A program made the position numbers and the translations under genes. The notes under the pieces are model-generated. The model was given only the letters and a program-made list of their open reading frames with translations. It made no database searches and was not told the DNA's origin. From contig EQ973339.1 of the NCBI GenBank assembly GCA_000158655.1, positions 346,449-410,448 of the forward strand: a stretch of 64,000 bases of DNA, given 5' to 3'. This document shows positions 1-8,602 of this stretch, one piece after another. Source of the stretch: [Clostridium] methylpentosum DSM 5476. GTDB taxonomy: Bacteria > Bacillota > Clostridia > Oscillospirales > Ruminococcaceae. Positions within the stretch are counted from its first letter, which is position 1, and each line of letters opens with the position of its first letter.

Positions 1-2
1 CA

Positions 3-1328
3 TTCCCCGAAGTGCTGGCGGAGATTCAGGAATATCTCGCCAGTAAGTATTCGACCCTGATTACCGACAACCCGGAGGAACAGCACCAGCAGATTACCGC
101 ATACATCGCAAAGTATCTCAATGATTACAGTCTGGGCGTTGAGGGCATGAGCCATGAGGAACTGATCGACAAACTCTATACGGAAATGGCCGAGTTCTCC
201 TTCTTGACGCCCTATCTTTTCGCAAATGATGTGGAGGAAATTAACATCAATTCGTGGAAAGATGTGAAAATCACTTATGCGGACGGGCGTGTGGTTCCCA
301 CCAAAGATCGGTTCCAGACCCCACAGCACGCTGTTGATGTAATCCGCAGACTCCTTCATAAGTCCGGCATGATTCTGGATAACAGTCAGCCGGGTGTGGT
401 GGGCCATCTCTCCAATAAAATCCGTATCACGGTTCTGGGCAATCCGCTCACAGATAAGGAAAAAGGTGTGGCTGCATCCATTCGTATCGTGAATCCCAAG
501 AAGTTGAGCCGTGATGATTTCATTGGCTACGGGACAGCCACCGCCGAAATGCTGGACTTTCTGGCCGAAGTTCTCCGATTCGGTTTGTCCATCTGTGTGA
601 CTGGTTCCACCGGCAGCGGTAAAACCACGCTGATGAGCTGGATTCTCTCCACCATTCCCAACGAAAAGAGAATCTTCACCATTGAAAATGGGTGCCGCGA
701 ATTTGACCTTGTGAAAGAGGACGCCGAAGGAAATGTCATCAACAATGTAGTCCATACCGTTACCCGATTTTCTGACGATCCCAAGCAGAACTACGATCAG
801 GAGCGCCTTTTGGAGTTTGCCCTGACCTGTAACCCGGACATTGTGTGTGTCGGTGAGATGAAATCGGCCGAGGCATTCGCCGCACAGGAGGCGGCCCGTA
901 CCGGCCATGCGGTTATCACCACCACCCATGCCAATAGCTGCAAAGCAACCTATTACCGCATGGTGACGCTGTGTACCCAGAAATACGACATGGGCGATAA
1001 GACCCTGTATAACCTGGTGACAGAAGCGTTTCCTATCGTTCTGTTTGTGAAGAAGCTAGAGGACAACAGCCGCCGCGTCATGGAGATCACTGAATGTGAG
1101 ATTCTGGAGGACGGCACCCGGCAGCTCCACACCCTCTACCGCTATCATGTGTCGGAAACCTCTATCCAAGATGGCAAGGTAAAGGTGCATGGCGAGTTTC
1201 AAAAGGTATCCACGATCTCGGCCAGCCTGCAAAAGCGGCTTTTGGAAAACGGTATGCCGCCCCGTCTGCTGGAGCGTATCGCTGGTGGCGGTGTAAAACT
1301 GGATACTGGAAAGGAGGAAACTGCGTGA
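3..1328 (+). CDS. CpaF/TadA-family secretion ATPase (5' end off window)
   Basis: Hexameric AAA-type ATPase of the VirB11/CpaF/TadA family, which powers pilus assembly or secretion from the cytoplasmic face of the membrane. Walker A GSTGSGKT is near residue 198 counted from the GTG at base 12. An acidic-box segment (TIENGCREFDL), a Walker B/aspartate-box-like stretch around CVGEMKSAEA and a histidine box with GHAVITTTHAN follow in the usual order. The frame is open to the left edge, so the true start may lie upstream; 438 residues from base 12 is about full family length. It overlaps the next gene by GTGA and begins a Tad-like cluster. Confidence 0.9.
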   Translation, partial: FPEVLAEIQEYLASKYSTLITDNPEEQHQQITAYIAKYLNDYSLGVEGMSHEELIDKLYTEMAEFSFLTPYLFANDVEEININSWKDVKITYADGRVVPTKDRFQTPQHAVDVIRRLLHKSGMILDNSQPGVVGHLSNKIRITVLGNPLTDKEKGVAASIRIVNPKKLSRDDFIGYGTATAEMLDFLAEVLRFGLSICVTGSTGSGKTTLMSWILSTIPNEKRIFTIENGCREFDLVKEDAEGNVINNVVHTVTRFSDDPKQNYDQERLLEFALTCNPDIVCVGEMKSAEAFAAQEAARTGHAVITTTHANSCKATYYRMVTLCTQKYDMGDKTLYNLVTEAFPIVLFVKKLEDNSRRVMEITECEILEDGTRQLHTLYRYHVSETSIQDGKVKVHGEFQKVSTISASLQKRLLENGMPPRLLERIAGGGVKLDTGKEETA

Positions 1329-2254
1329 TTGTATTGATTTTGCTGGCCTTTGTCGGGATGCTGACCGGCATCTTCTTGATTCTGGGCATGACCCCCTTTA
1401 CATTTGCGGAGGAACTGACCAAGCCGCTTTCTGGGCGGCAACAGCCGATTTCCAAGCGAATCCAGCAGGTCAACCACCCCAAAGAGCCGAAGGGCATCCG
1501 TAAAACCGTGCTGGAAGCACGGGAGATGTTGATTCTCACCGGAAAGGGTGGGAAGTTTGCCGCCATTTGTGCTTTCTCTCTGTTCCTGGCGGCAATGGGT
1601 GCTGTGATCTGTATTGTGATTCAGAACTACTTTATGCTGCCGGTTTTGGCGGCCGGGATGGGCTTGCTCCCGTTCTGGTATGTCCTGTTCACCTCTCACA
1701 GCTATAAAAAGCTGATGAACAACGAGATTGAAACCGGACTGTCTATCATCACAAGTTCCTATCTGCGCAGCGAGAGCATGATAACCGCTGTGGAAGAAAA
1801 CATTCATTACCTGAACCCGCCTGTGGCAGATGTGTTCCGGGGCTTCTTGGCCGAAACCAATATGATAAGCGCCGATGTGAAACAGGCACTCTCCAACATG
1901 AAGCCCAAACTGGACAACTATGTGTTTCGGGAATGGGTGGATGCCGCTATCGCCTGTCAGGACGATAAGAGCCTGAAAAGCACGCTCACCCCGATCATCG
2001 GGAAACTCTCGGATATGCGGATTGTTGCGGCGGAACTGGACTACCTGCTTTATGAGCCTTTCAAGGAATTTATCACAATGGCGTTCCTGCTCATTGGCAA
2101 CATCCCATTGTTATACTTCCTGAATAAAGACTGGTACGATGTGCTTGTAAATACGGGCTTTGGCAAAGGGATTCTGGCGGTGTGTCTGCTGGTGCTGCTG
2201 ATCTCGTTTGCGGCGGTGATCCGGCTCACCAAGCCCGTAGAATACAAGCGTTGA
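1325..2254 (+). CDS. TadB-like membrane platform protein
   Basis: 309-residue integral membrane protein. Hydrophobic segments lie at about residues 1-22, 75-120 and in a C-terminal pair around 240-300, flanking a cytoplasmic helical region. This is the layout of GspF/TadB/TadC platform proteins that sit beside the CpaF/TadA ATPase. The GTG start overlaps the CpaF stop as GTGA, which implies translational coupling. Assignment rests on topology and on position between the ATPase and a second GspF-like gene; sequence identity to TadB looks low. Confidence 0.65.
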   Translation: MIVLILLAFVGMLTGIFLILGMTPFTFAEELTKPLSGRQQPISKRIQQVNHPKEPKGIRKTVLEAREMLILTGKGGKFAAICAFSLFLAAMGAVICIVIQNYFMLPVLAAGMGLLPFWYVLFTSHSYKKLMNNEIETGLSIITSSYLRSESMITAVEENIHYLNPPVADVFRGFLAETNMISADVKQALSNMKPKLDNYVFREWVDAAIACQDDKSLKSTLTPIIGKLSDMRIVAAELDYLLYEPFKEFITMAFLLIGNIPLLYFLNKDWYDVLVNTGFGKGILAVCLLVLLISFAAVIRLTKPVEYKR

Positions 2255-2281
2255 TCTCGTCAGGAGGTGATACCATCGAGA

Positions 2282-2722
2282 GTGCTACCGATCTCCCTGC
2301 GGGATGCCAATGCGTTTGTTCTGGCGCATCACCGGCACAGTGGGCAGGTGCGCGGCTGTAAATTCTGTGTAGCTGTCGTAGATGATTTGGACGCCGTTCA
2401 TGGAGTTGCGATTGTTGGGCGCCCCGTTGCCCGCCGACTGGATGATGGGAAAACAGCGGAAGTGACCCGGCTTTGCACCGATGGTATTGCCAACGGGTGC
2501 AGCTTCCTTTACAGCCGGTGCGCCCGGATTGCGAAACTGATGGGCTATCAGAAAATCATCACCTACACCCTGGCAACCGAAAACGGAGCCAGCCTGCGAG
2601 CTTCCGGCTGGCAATGTGCGCCGGGACTGCGAGGCGGCGGGAACTGGAATGTGCCGGGGCGCCCCAGAGCCGACAGCCGCAACACCGGCCCCAAACGGCT
2701 CTATTACAAAGAATTGAGGTGA
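2282..2722 (+). CDS. XF1762-like protein (GNAT-like fold suspected)
   Basis: About 146 residues, beginning LPISLRDANAFV. The segments AHHRHSGQVRGCKFCVAVVD, GRPVARRLDDGKTAEVTR and a C-terminal KRLYYKEL resemble the XF1762 family of phage and mobile-element proteins, often considered acetyltransferase-like. I chose GTG 2282 because the upstream GTG at 2267 lies inside the Shine-Dalgarno sequence AGGAGGTG. It is inserted between the two TadB/TadC-type genes and its stop overlaps the next start (GTGA). Its role in transfer is unknown. Confidence 0.7.
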   Translation: MLPISLRDANAFVLAHHRHSGQVRGCKFCVAVVDDLDAVHGVAIVGRPVARRLDDGKTAEVTRLCTDGIANGCSFLYSRCARIAKLMGYQKIITYTLATENGASLRASGWQCAPGLRGGGNWNVPGRPRADSRNTGPKRLYYKELR

Positions 2723-3603
2723 CGCGAGTTTTGTATCTCATTTTGCTATGCTTTGGGACGCTCTTTGGCCTGGGAGCGTTCTTTTTGTTGGCCGGACTGC
2801 TCCGGCTGCCGACTTCCGCAAGCACAAAGGCGGTTCTGACCGTGACGAGCCGTGGAAAGTCACAGAAAGGCAGCATCAATGCTGTCCTGTTCGATATGGC
2901 GGCGCGGCTTTCGCCACTGGTACATCTGGACAACTATAAGCGGAAGAAGCTGGAGGCGCAGTTGAAATCCGCTGAAATTAAAATGTCCCCGGAAACCTAT
3001 ATTGCGGCGGCCTGGGTAAAGGCTGGGCTGATTGCTCTGCTGATTATCCCGGCCCTTCTGATTTTCCCGATCCTTGCTCCGGTCATTGTGTTTCTGGCGG
3101 TGGCAGTTTATTTCAAAGAGCAGAAACGAGCGGACGAGATCGTTCAGCAGCGCCGGGAAGAAATCGAGGCCGAGCTGCCCAGATTTGTAAACACCATTGA
3201 ACAGGAACTACGCGCATCCCGTGATGTGCTGAATATCCTGAAATCCTACCAGAGAAATGCCGGTCATGCCATGAAGCGGGAACTGGAAATCACGATTGCA
3301 GATATGGCATCCGGCAACGAAGAAAACGCACTTACCCGAATGGAGAGCCGGATTGGAAGTACCATGCTGTCCGATGTGGTGCGCGGCTTGATCTCCGTCA
3401 AGCGCGGCGATAACGGAATTATGTATTTCCAGATGCTTTCTATGACCTTCAAGCAGTTGGAACTTCAAAAACTGAAACTGGAGGCCATGAAGCAGCCGGG
3501 GAAAATGCGTAAGTATTCCTTCATGCTGCTGGGCTGTTTCCTGCTGATGTATCTGGGTGTCCTGGGCTATGTGGTGTTGGAAGCCTTTGGCGATCTGTTC
3601 TAA
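2719..3603 (+). CDS. TadC/GspF-like membrane platform protein
   Basis: About 294 residues. An N-terminal transmembrane segment is followed by a linker, a hydrophobic pair near residues 95-130, a charged cytoplasmic T2SSF-like domain (EEIEAELPRFVNTIEQELRA) and a final membrane helix at the C terminus. This is the architecture of TadB/TadC inner-membrane platform proteins. The longer open frame beginning at 2473 overlaps the previous gene out of frame; GTG 2719, which overlaps the previous stop as GTGA, is the sensible start. With the 1325 gene it would form the two-protein Tad platform. Confidence 0.75.
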   Translation: MTRVLYLILLCFGTLFGLGAFFLLAGLLRLPTSASTKAVLTVTSRGKSQKGSINAVLFDMAARLSPLVHLDNYKRKKLEAQLKSAEIKMSPETYIAAAWVKAGLIALLIIPALLIFPILAPVIVFLAVAVYFKEQKRADEIVQQRREEIEAELPRFVNTIEQELRASRDVLNILKSYQRNAGHAMKRELEITIADMASGNEENALTRMESRIGSTMLSDVVRGLISVKRGDNGIMYFQMLSMTFKQLELQKLKLEAMKQPGKMRKYSFMLLGCFLLMYLGVLGYVVLEAFGDLF

Positions 3604-3619
3604 AGGAGGTGGTGAAACC

Positions 3620-4015
3620 GTGAAACGACTTCTGAAGGACAAACGGGGCGAGGGCTTTGTGGATGTGTGTGTCCTGGTCCTGGCGATTGCAATGGTTCTG
3701 GCTTTGGTGGTTCGCATTGCGCCGGTGTTTGTGGCAAAGCAGAACCTTGATGTTTTTGCGGACGAATTGGTTCGGACAGCGGAAATCAATGGGCAGGTTG
3801 GCTCTGCTACCAGCGCAAAAGCGGCGGATTTACGGGAGCAAACCGGACTCGACCCCAATATCTCATGGAGTGACACCGGGAAAATTCAGCTTGGCAACGA
3901 GGTGGAAGTGACCCTCACAACCACCGTCAACATCGGACTGTTCGGTGAGTTTGCATCTTTTCCTGTCACTCTGACAGCAAAGGCCAGCGGGACTTCGGAG
4001 GTGTATTGGAAGTGA
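3620..4015 (+). CDS. TadE/F-like pseudopilin (DUF4320-like)
   Basis: About 131 residues. A short basic N terminus (VKRLLKDKRGEGFVD) leads into one hydrophobic helix (about residues 15-35) and then a beta-rich extracellular domain. This type IVb pseudopilin-like plan matches the DUF4320 proteins of Firmicutes conjugative elements and TadE/TadF proteins. GTG 3620 follows the strong AAAGGAGGTGG site and removes an overlap with the previous gene. The stop overlaps the next start as GTGA. It is probably a minor pilin of the transfer pilus. Confidence 0.7.
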   Translation: MKRLLKDKRGEGFVDVCVLVLAIAMVLALVVRIAPVFVAKQNLDVFADELVRTAEINGQVGSATSAKAADLREQTGLDPNISWSDTGKIQLGNEVEVTLTTTVNIGLFGEFASFPVTLTAKASGTSEVYWK

Positions 4016-4557
4016 AAAAGATCCGAGAAGTCCTGAAAAGCAAATCCGGTCAAGGTGTACCGATGATTTTGGCGGTTGTCCTCTGCTGCCTGATTCTGGC
4101 CTGTGTGACCTTTGAGTATATGCGGCTGATGATTGTTGCACAGGGGGTGCGCGATTCTGTCCAGTCCGCCATTGTGGATGTGGCTACCGAGAACTGGGAT
4201 GAAGCCTATGCCGGTTTACGGGAGGGGTACTCTGGTGGCTACCAGCTTGCCGGTTCGTCCTGGTCGCAGAATGTTACCAGCGGCAATGTGTATGCCCGCC
4301 TGCAAAATGTTTTGGGCGTTGAATACAAGGACGGACAGTATGTAAAGTACAGCGGCGAGGATTTGGAGTATCGACTGTACGACCTGCACCTGGAAGTGGA
4401 AAACGCTCCACTGGCGCCGTCTGTGCCGGATGGCATTACGCAGCTCAATGTCACAGGAACAATCACTGTTGATGTGCCGCTTTCCTTTGGGTTTGGGCAT
4501 CTGCCGCCCATGCAGATCACCATGAAACTCAACGCCAAATATGTTCCCAGGTTTTAA
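4012..4557 (+). CDS. Second TadE-like pilin/pseudopilin
   Basis: About 181 residues. The basic leader containing KSKSGQGVPMILAVVL, with a hydrophobic helix from about residue 17 to 38, is followed by a 140-residue periplasm/cell-wall-facing domain. The GQGVPM...E-containing start of the helix resembles TadE/TadG-type proteins. GTG 4012 is coupled to the previous gene by GTGA. It is the last gene of the first transcriptional block; a promoter-like sequence follows. Confidence 0.6.
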   Translation: MKKIREVLKSKSGQGVPMILAVVLCCLILACVTFEYMRLMIVAQGVRDSVQSAIVDVATENWDEAYAGLREGYSGGYQLAGSSWSQNVTSGNVYARLQNVLGVEYKDGQYVKYSGEDLEYRLYDLHLEVENAPLAPSVPDGITQLNVTGTITVDVPLSFGFGHLPPMQITMKLNAKYVPRF

Positions 4558-4620
4558 TTTTGTGTATTTCGCCCTGTCTCTTTTCCATAGCGCAAAAAAA
4601 TATTTGGCAGGAATCACACC

Positions 4621-4650
4621 TGGACGCCGTATTTGTGCAAATGGTATAAT
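4621..4650 (+). promoter_or_regulatory. Probable promoter of the 4710 gene
   Basis: TGGACG at 4621-4626 is followed 18 bases later by TATAAT at 4645-4650, which is preceded by TGG (extended -10). It lies in the 150-base gap between the pilin block and the next gene. The -35 match is weak. Confidence 0.45.
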
Positions 4651-4709
4651 GATGGCGGAAAATATTGCCGCTATTTTGATATAAATTTACCGTACAAGGA
4701 GGTTTGCAA

Positions 4710-5255
4710 ATGAGTTCTAAAAACAAAAAGCTGCTGGCCGCTCTCGGTGTAGCCGCTGTTGTGGTAATTGTGATCGCCGCAGTGCTGCTGGGCAAGGGTG
4801 GGCAGACCACGACCGTTGATCCGGCATCCACCCCCTCGGATGTATCTGCCGAGGATGTGGATAGCAGCAATACCCCGGACGGCAGCTCCAGTGAACCGCT
4901 GGTGGTGGTTCCGGACGCCTCGAAGCCCGAAGCCACTGACAGCCAGAACCAGACGGACGCCGTTTTGAATGTGGAGGAAGAAGATCAGGTGGATGTCAAC
5001 CTGACCGACAGCGAAAAGAAACCCGAAACCACTCCGCCCCCGGCGCCTTCTCAGGAGGAACAGCAGGCGGCCAGCGAAAAGGATGAGCCAATTGTGCATG
5101 AGCCAGACAGCAACCAACCCCAGACCGGCGACACACAGGGCGGTTCCATCTATCTGGAGGGCTTTGGCTGGATCACCGACGAGGGCGGCGGCTCCGTCCA
5201 GCACAACATTGACTCTGATGGAGATATAAATAAACAGGTCGGCAACATGGGCTGA
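4710..5255 (+). CDS. Membrane-anchored low-complexity protein (DUF6550-like)
   Basis: 181 residues. One N-terminal membrane helix (about residues 8-28, LLAALGVAAVVVIVIAAVLL) is followed by a Ser/Thr/Pro/Asp/Glu-rich, probably disordered extracellular stretch and a short glycine-rich end. ATG 4710 is preceded by AAGGAGG. Similar proteins accompany the DUF4320/CpaF genes in Firmicutes elements (recalled as DUF6550). It may be a spacer or cell-wall-spanning part of the transfer apparatus. No catalytic motif is visible. Confidence 0.6.
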   Translation: MSSKNKKLLAALGVAAVVVIVIAAVLLGKGGQTTTVDPASTPSDVSAEDVDSSNTPDGSSSEPLVVVPDASKPEATDSQNQTDAVLNVEEEDQVDVNLTDSEKKPETTPPPAPSQEEQQAASEKDEPIVHEPDSNQPQTGDTQGGSIYLEGFGWITDEGGGSVQHNIDSDGDINKQVGNMG

Positions 5256-5268
5256 TAACAAGCCCGGA

Positions 5269-5298
5269 GAGTACGGTAGCGATACCGTACTCTTTTTT
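5269..5298 (+). terminator. Rho-independent terminator
   Basis: A perfect 10-bp stem with GCGA tetraloop (5269-5292) is followed by six T. It separates the 4710 gene from the secreted-protein gene. Confidence 0.85.
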
Positions 5299-5329
5299 GT
5301 CCTCAACTAAATTGATTGGAGGTGCGTTT

Positions 5330-7027
5330 TTGAAGCGGATATTTGTAATATTGCTCACACTTGTGCTGCTGTTGGGTATCTGTCCTATGAGCGCCCTGGC
5401 GGAAACCGGAGGAAGCGGAAACGTGGATGGCGGTGGCGGCGATATGGGGCAAGGAACCTCGCAGAACTCCTGGAACCCTGGTATGGATGGTGTACGAATT
5501 ACCGTGGTTGATGCAGAATCCGGTCAGCCTGTGTCGTCCTCTTTTGATCTGACTAATAAAACTCCATCTATCAAGATTCATTTTGGGAAAGTCAGTAAAA
5601 TTCAATATGCGAATGGGGCAAGTATTTCTCCCACCACGGGGAATTACGACTACTACACCCCCGCAACCCCTATGCCGAGGATCGTCAGCAGTGGCAGCCA
5701 GAAGGCCAGCATTGAAGCAATCAAGAAATATTTCTGCTCAGAGTATGCGGTAAAACTGGTGGCGCAGCAGACCGGAATTGCATACGAGGAACTGATTGGC
5801 GGACAGTACAAACTGTTTTTGGAGCCAATCGCCTATTTCAAGCACAACGGAATTATGATGGCCATGACTGCCCATGAAGCCGCACTCTATGATAATCAGG
5901 CAGGCGGGGCCTTGCGTAAAACCATGACGAGTTTGACCCATAAAAACCTGCCGCTGGCTATGTTCCTGGAATATGCGGATATGGGATTTCCGGCCTATAC
6001 AGGGGCTACCAATAAGACCTGTTCCAACGATACTATTATCACCTATCTGGGTATGGGTATTGTATGGTTTACCGACCCGCCCGAACAGCCGGAGCCAACC
6101 GACTATGACTACGAGTATCGTGTGGATACAGATGTTATCACGCCGGTAACGCTCTATGCGGGATCGGAGATCAATCCAGACAGCCCGGCCACGGTATCCT
6201 TCTCAATCAACGGCAGCACCTACCGGATGAACAATATTGTGATTCCATCGGGAGATAGTCAGATTGCCTGGGTAAAGTGGCATACACCGTCGGAGCCGCA
6301 GGATATTACCATCTATGTCAGCACTAACAAAGGTTCATTGAGCCAAAGCACCATTCGGGCAAAGGTGGTAGATCTCTCCGGCAACGACCCGCCCGACCCG
6401 AAAGCCACCGATACGATGGGAAGCTGGACGGCCAGCAGCGTTCCCAGCCGAGAAACCAAGACCTATGCCGCTTGGAGTGTCTGGTGGGCAAAATGGCACC
6501 CCTATTGGGTGTGGCACAGCACAGGGAAAAACACAGGGTATTGGGTAGACGATGGTTGGTGGGATTACTTCCGGGACAATTACTCGGCCAGCATGACAGC
6601 TACTACCCGAATTGAGCCGGACGAAAAGGTTCCCACCGCTTCGGGCGATTTGATGAAATCGGGCTATGGCGTAACAAACACTGTAACGGCAACCGTCAGC
6701 ACTTCTGCCCCGCTGTCGCACTATACCTATGGGCAGACAGCCGTATCCTACTTCCCGGAGTTTGGCTACGGAACCTACTGGCGGCTGTTGGAGCGGCTCA
6801 CCAGCGGAACAACGGCGCGGTTCCAGTTTGCCAAAAACATTTACAGCACCTATAACCAGCGGGTGCATTTTTCGCCTGTTTGGTTCCCGGATGGGAGCTA
6901 CACCGTCAATACCCATGTGATGGATATTTGGACGCCTGCGGGGATGCTCGCCATGAATCTCACCGATGATGTAACGATCAGCGGCTCCCTCTATGATGAT
7001 TGGCATATCGCACCGGGCAATCCGTAA
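5330..7027 (+). CDS. Large secreted Trp-rich protein of the transfer module
   Basis: 565 residues from TTG 5330, which lies nine bases after a GGAGG site. A clear signal peptide (LKRIFVILLTLVLLLGI...SALA) is followed by a Gly-rich linker, a domain of about 230 residues, a PPEQPEPTDYDYEY hinge, and two beta-sandwich-like parts. Between them, around residues 375-410, is a tryptophan-rich patch (WSVWWAKWHPYWVWH). I recognise no catalytic family. A secreted protein in this operon could be an adhesin, pilus-tip or mating-contact protein; that is inference from position only. The three genes after it are small and look like cytoplasmic accessory proteins. Confidence 0.7.
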   Translation: MKRIFVILLTLVLLLGICPMSALAETGGSGNVDGGGGDMGQGTSQNSWNPGMDGVRITVVDAESGQPVSSSFDLTNKTPSIKIHFGKVSKIQYANGASISPTTGNYDYYTPATPMPRIVSSGSQKASIEAIKKYFCSEYAVKLVAQQTGIAYEELIGGQYKLFLEPIAYFKHNGIMMAMTAHEAALYDNQAGGALRKTMTSLTHKNLPLAMFLEYADMGFPAYTGATNKTCSNDTIITYLGMGIVWFTDPPEQPEPTDYDYEYRVDTDVITPVTLYAGSEINPDSPATVSFSINGSTYRMNNIVIPSGDSQIAWVKWHTPSEPQDITIYVSTNKGSLSQSTIRAKVVDLSGNDPPDPKATDTMGSWTASSVPSRETKTYAAWSVWWAKWHPYWVWHSTGKNTGYWVDDGWWDYFRDNYSASMTATTRIEPDEKVPTASGDLMKSGYGVTNTVTATVSTSAPLSHYTYGQTAVSYFPEFGYGTYWRLLERLTSGTTARFQFAKNIYSTYNQRVHFSPVWFPDGSYTVNTHVMDIWTPAGMLAMNLTDDVTISGSLYDDWHIAPGNP

Positions 7028-7044
7028 GAAAAAGGAGAATGGAT

Positions 7045-7482
7045 ATGAACGACAACAGAACGATTCGGATTATGGTGTTTGAACCTGGACGGGCGCCTTA
7101 TACGACCATGCTGGAGGATTCTCTGGAACACCGGCAGGAACTTGTGGGCGGGGATATTGAGTGTATTCCTCTGCCCTGCGAAACGGTTCTCTGCTGCAAT
7201 GCGTCCGGGAAACTGACAGGTCTGCCGGAGAACCGACAGTACGGGCCGGATACCCTTCACGGAACTTTTTTCCTCTATGGCGATACCCCGGAAGGACGGG
7301 GCGTTTCTTTGACCGATGAACAGATTGCCATGTATCAGGAGTATTTTCCGCAGCCGGTCCCCGCAGCGGTATCCTTTGAAGTACGGTCCGCCGCCGACAT
7401 GAAAGAGTTTATGAACCTCATGTTCGGCAAGGGATGGGACATGGACACCGGAGCCGGAGAGGATATGGAGGCAGGCCGATGA
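7045..7482 (+). CDS. DUF3846-like protein
   Basis: 145 residues from ATG 7045 (AAGGAG nine bases upstream). The N-terminal half (RIMVFEPGRAPYTTMLEDSL...GDIECIPLP...) and the later GTFFLYG segment fit the DUF3846 family, small proteins common on Firmicutes mobile elements. Function is unknown. Its end overlaps the next gene as ATGA. Confidence 0.65.
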   Translation: MNDNRTIRIMVFEPGRAPYTTMLEDSLEHRQELVGGDIECIPLPCETVLCCNASGKLTGLPENRQYGPDTLHGTFFLYGDTPEGRGVSLTDEQIAMYQEYFPQPVPAAVSFEVRSAADMKEFMNLMFGKGWDMDTGAGEDMEAGR

Positions 7483-7841
7483 GCAAAATGTTTTCGGTGG
7501 TGACTCTGGATGCCCCCCACTCTCTGATGACGGAGCATTTTGTCCCCGGTAGCCCTGATGGGCTGGATGAACTGCTGGACTGCGATGAAATCTCCGAGGT
7601 TCTTGCCGAATGGCCCCTGGGGGATACCATCGAAGCGAAAATTCAGACCTATCTCTATGGAGATGGCGAAACCGTGCGGGCTGACGAGGAGGATTTGGCT
7701 TTCTTCCGAGAGCATTTTGACGAGCTGAACGCCAGCGATGCCCTGGACTACATCTCAGACCACAGCTTTTCTTTTGAATCGGACGAGTTGGATTTTGGGT
7801 ACGGTGAAGAAAGCGAAGATGAAGAAGATTTGGAACTATAA
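7479..7841 (+). CDS. Small acidic hypothetical protein
   Basis: 120 residues, strongly acidic, ending in an Asp/Glu run (EESEDEEDLEL). ATG 7479 overlaps the previous stop (ATGA), so the pair is translationally coupled. The middle pattern (AKIQTYLYGDGETVRADEEDLAFFREHF) resembles a repeat of the layout in the preceding protein, so the two may be distant relatives. No known domain recognised. Confidence 0.6.
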   Translation: MSKMFSVVTLDAPHSLMTEHFVPGSPDGLDELLDCDEISEVLAEWPLGDTIEAKIQTYLYGDGETVRADEEDLAFFREHFDELNASDALDYISDHSFSFESDELDFGYGEESEDEEDLEL

Positions 7842-7846
7842 GACAC

Positions 7847-7875
7847 GGCTCTGCTGAAAAGCAGGGCCTATTTTT
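7847..7875 (+). terminator. Hairpin plus T-run inside the operon
   Basis: A 9-bp stem (one G-T pair) with GAAA loop is followed by TATTTTT, between the 7841 stop and the 7902 start. It is a possible terminator or attenuator separating accessory genes from the VirB4 block. Confidence 0.6.
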
Positions 7876-7901
7876 ATGGCAAAGAAAGCGAGGTCGATAA
7901 A

Positions 7902-8600
7902 TTGCTTTTGCCGATTATTATGATCTGCGTCTGTGCGCTGCTGGGCGGTGGGACGCTGATTTTTCTGAAGTTGTCGGCCAAACACAAAAAATCGAAGAAC
8001 AAGGACAAGGAAGAACTGGCCCAGATCACCGCCAATGAGTTTGTGAATGTGAAAGATATTCGGGGGAACTTCCTCTATACCCGTGACAATCTGGCTCTGG
8101 CGTATCTGAAGATCTACCCGATCAGCACAGAACTGTTCAGCAAAAACGAAAAGCGGCTGATTGCCAAGCAGCTTACGGTGAGCCTGTCCAGCGCACAGTA
8201 CCCGTTTCAGCTTCTTGCCGTATCCCGCCCGGTAGATATTTCTCCGCTGTTGTCGGAGCTGTCTGCCACACTCACTTCTTCTTCCGATGTGAAGCAAAAG
8301 GAACTGCTGAAGCAGGAAATCGTGGAAATGGGCGCCTTTGCTCTTTCCGGCGAGGTTGTGGAACGGCAATTCTACATCAAGATTTGGGATAGGGTAAGCG
8401 ATGGCGTTGAGCGCGATCTGCTTCAGAAGCTCAAACTGCTCGGCGGATATTTTTCGGACAGCGGCATTCAGACCGAGATTCTGCAACAGCAGGATATTGT
8501 CCGGCTGTGCAACCTGGTCAACAACCCCGCCTATGTGCATTTGGAGGATTCCGGCATCAATGCTGCGATCCCGATTTTGGAAAGTGTAGGTGTTGTCTAA
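7902..8600 (+). CDS. Membrane-anchored VirB4/TraC N-terminal-like protein
   Basis: 232 residues from TTG 7902. One N-terminal helix (MLLPIIMICVCALLGGGTLIFL) is followed by a basic stop-transfer run and a cytoplasmic domain. The segment FVNVKDIRGNFLYTRDNLALAYLKI resembles the start of VirB4/TraC-type proteins. There is no P-loop. It precedes the PAPS-reductase-like gene and the VirB4 ATPase, so it may be a VirB3/PrgI-like or VirB4-docking subunit. The family is not certain. Confidence 0.5.
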   Translation: MLLPIIMICVCALLGGGTLIFLKLSAKHKKSKNKDKEELAQITANEFVNVKDIRGNFLYTRDNLALAYLKIYPISTELFSKNEKRLIAKQLTVSLSSAQYPFQLLAVSRPVDISPLLSELSATLTSSSDVKQKELLKQEIVEMGAFALSGEVVERQFYIKIWDRVSDGVERDLLQKLKLLGGYFSDSGIQTEILQQQDIVRLCNLVNNPAYVHLEDSGINAAIPILESVGVV

Positions 8601-8602
8601 GT

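Noticed and set aside
4671..5306. 211-codon minus-strand frame
   Set aside because: Antisense of the low-complexity 4710 gene; repetitive composition keeps the frame open.
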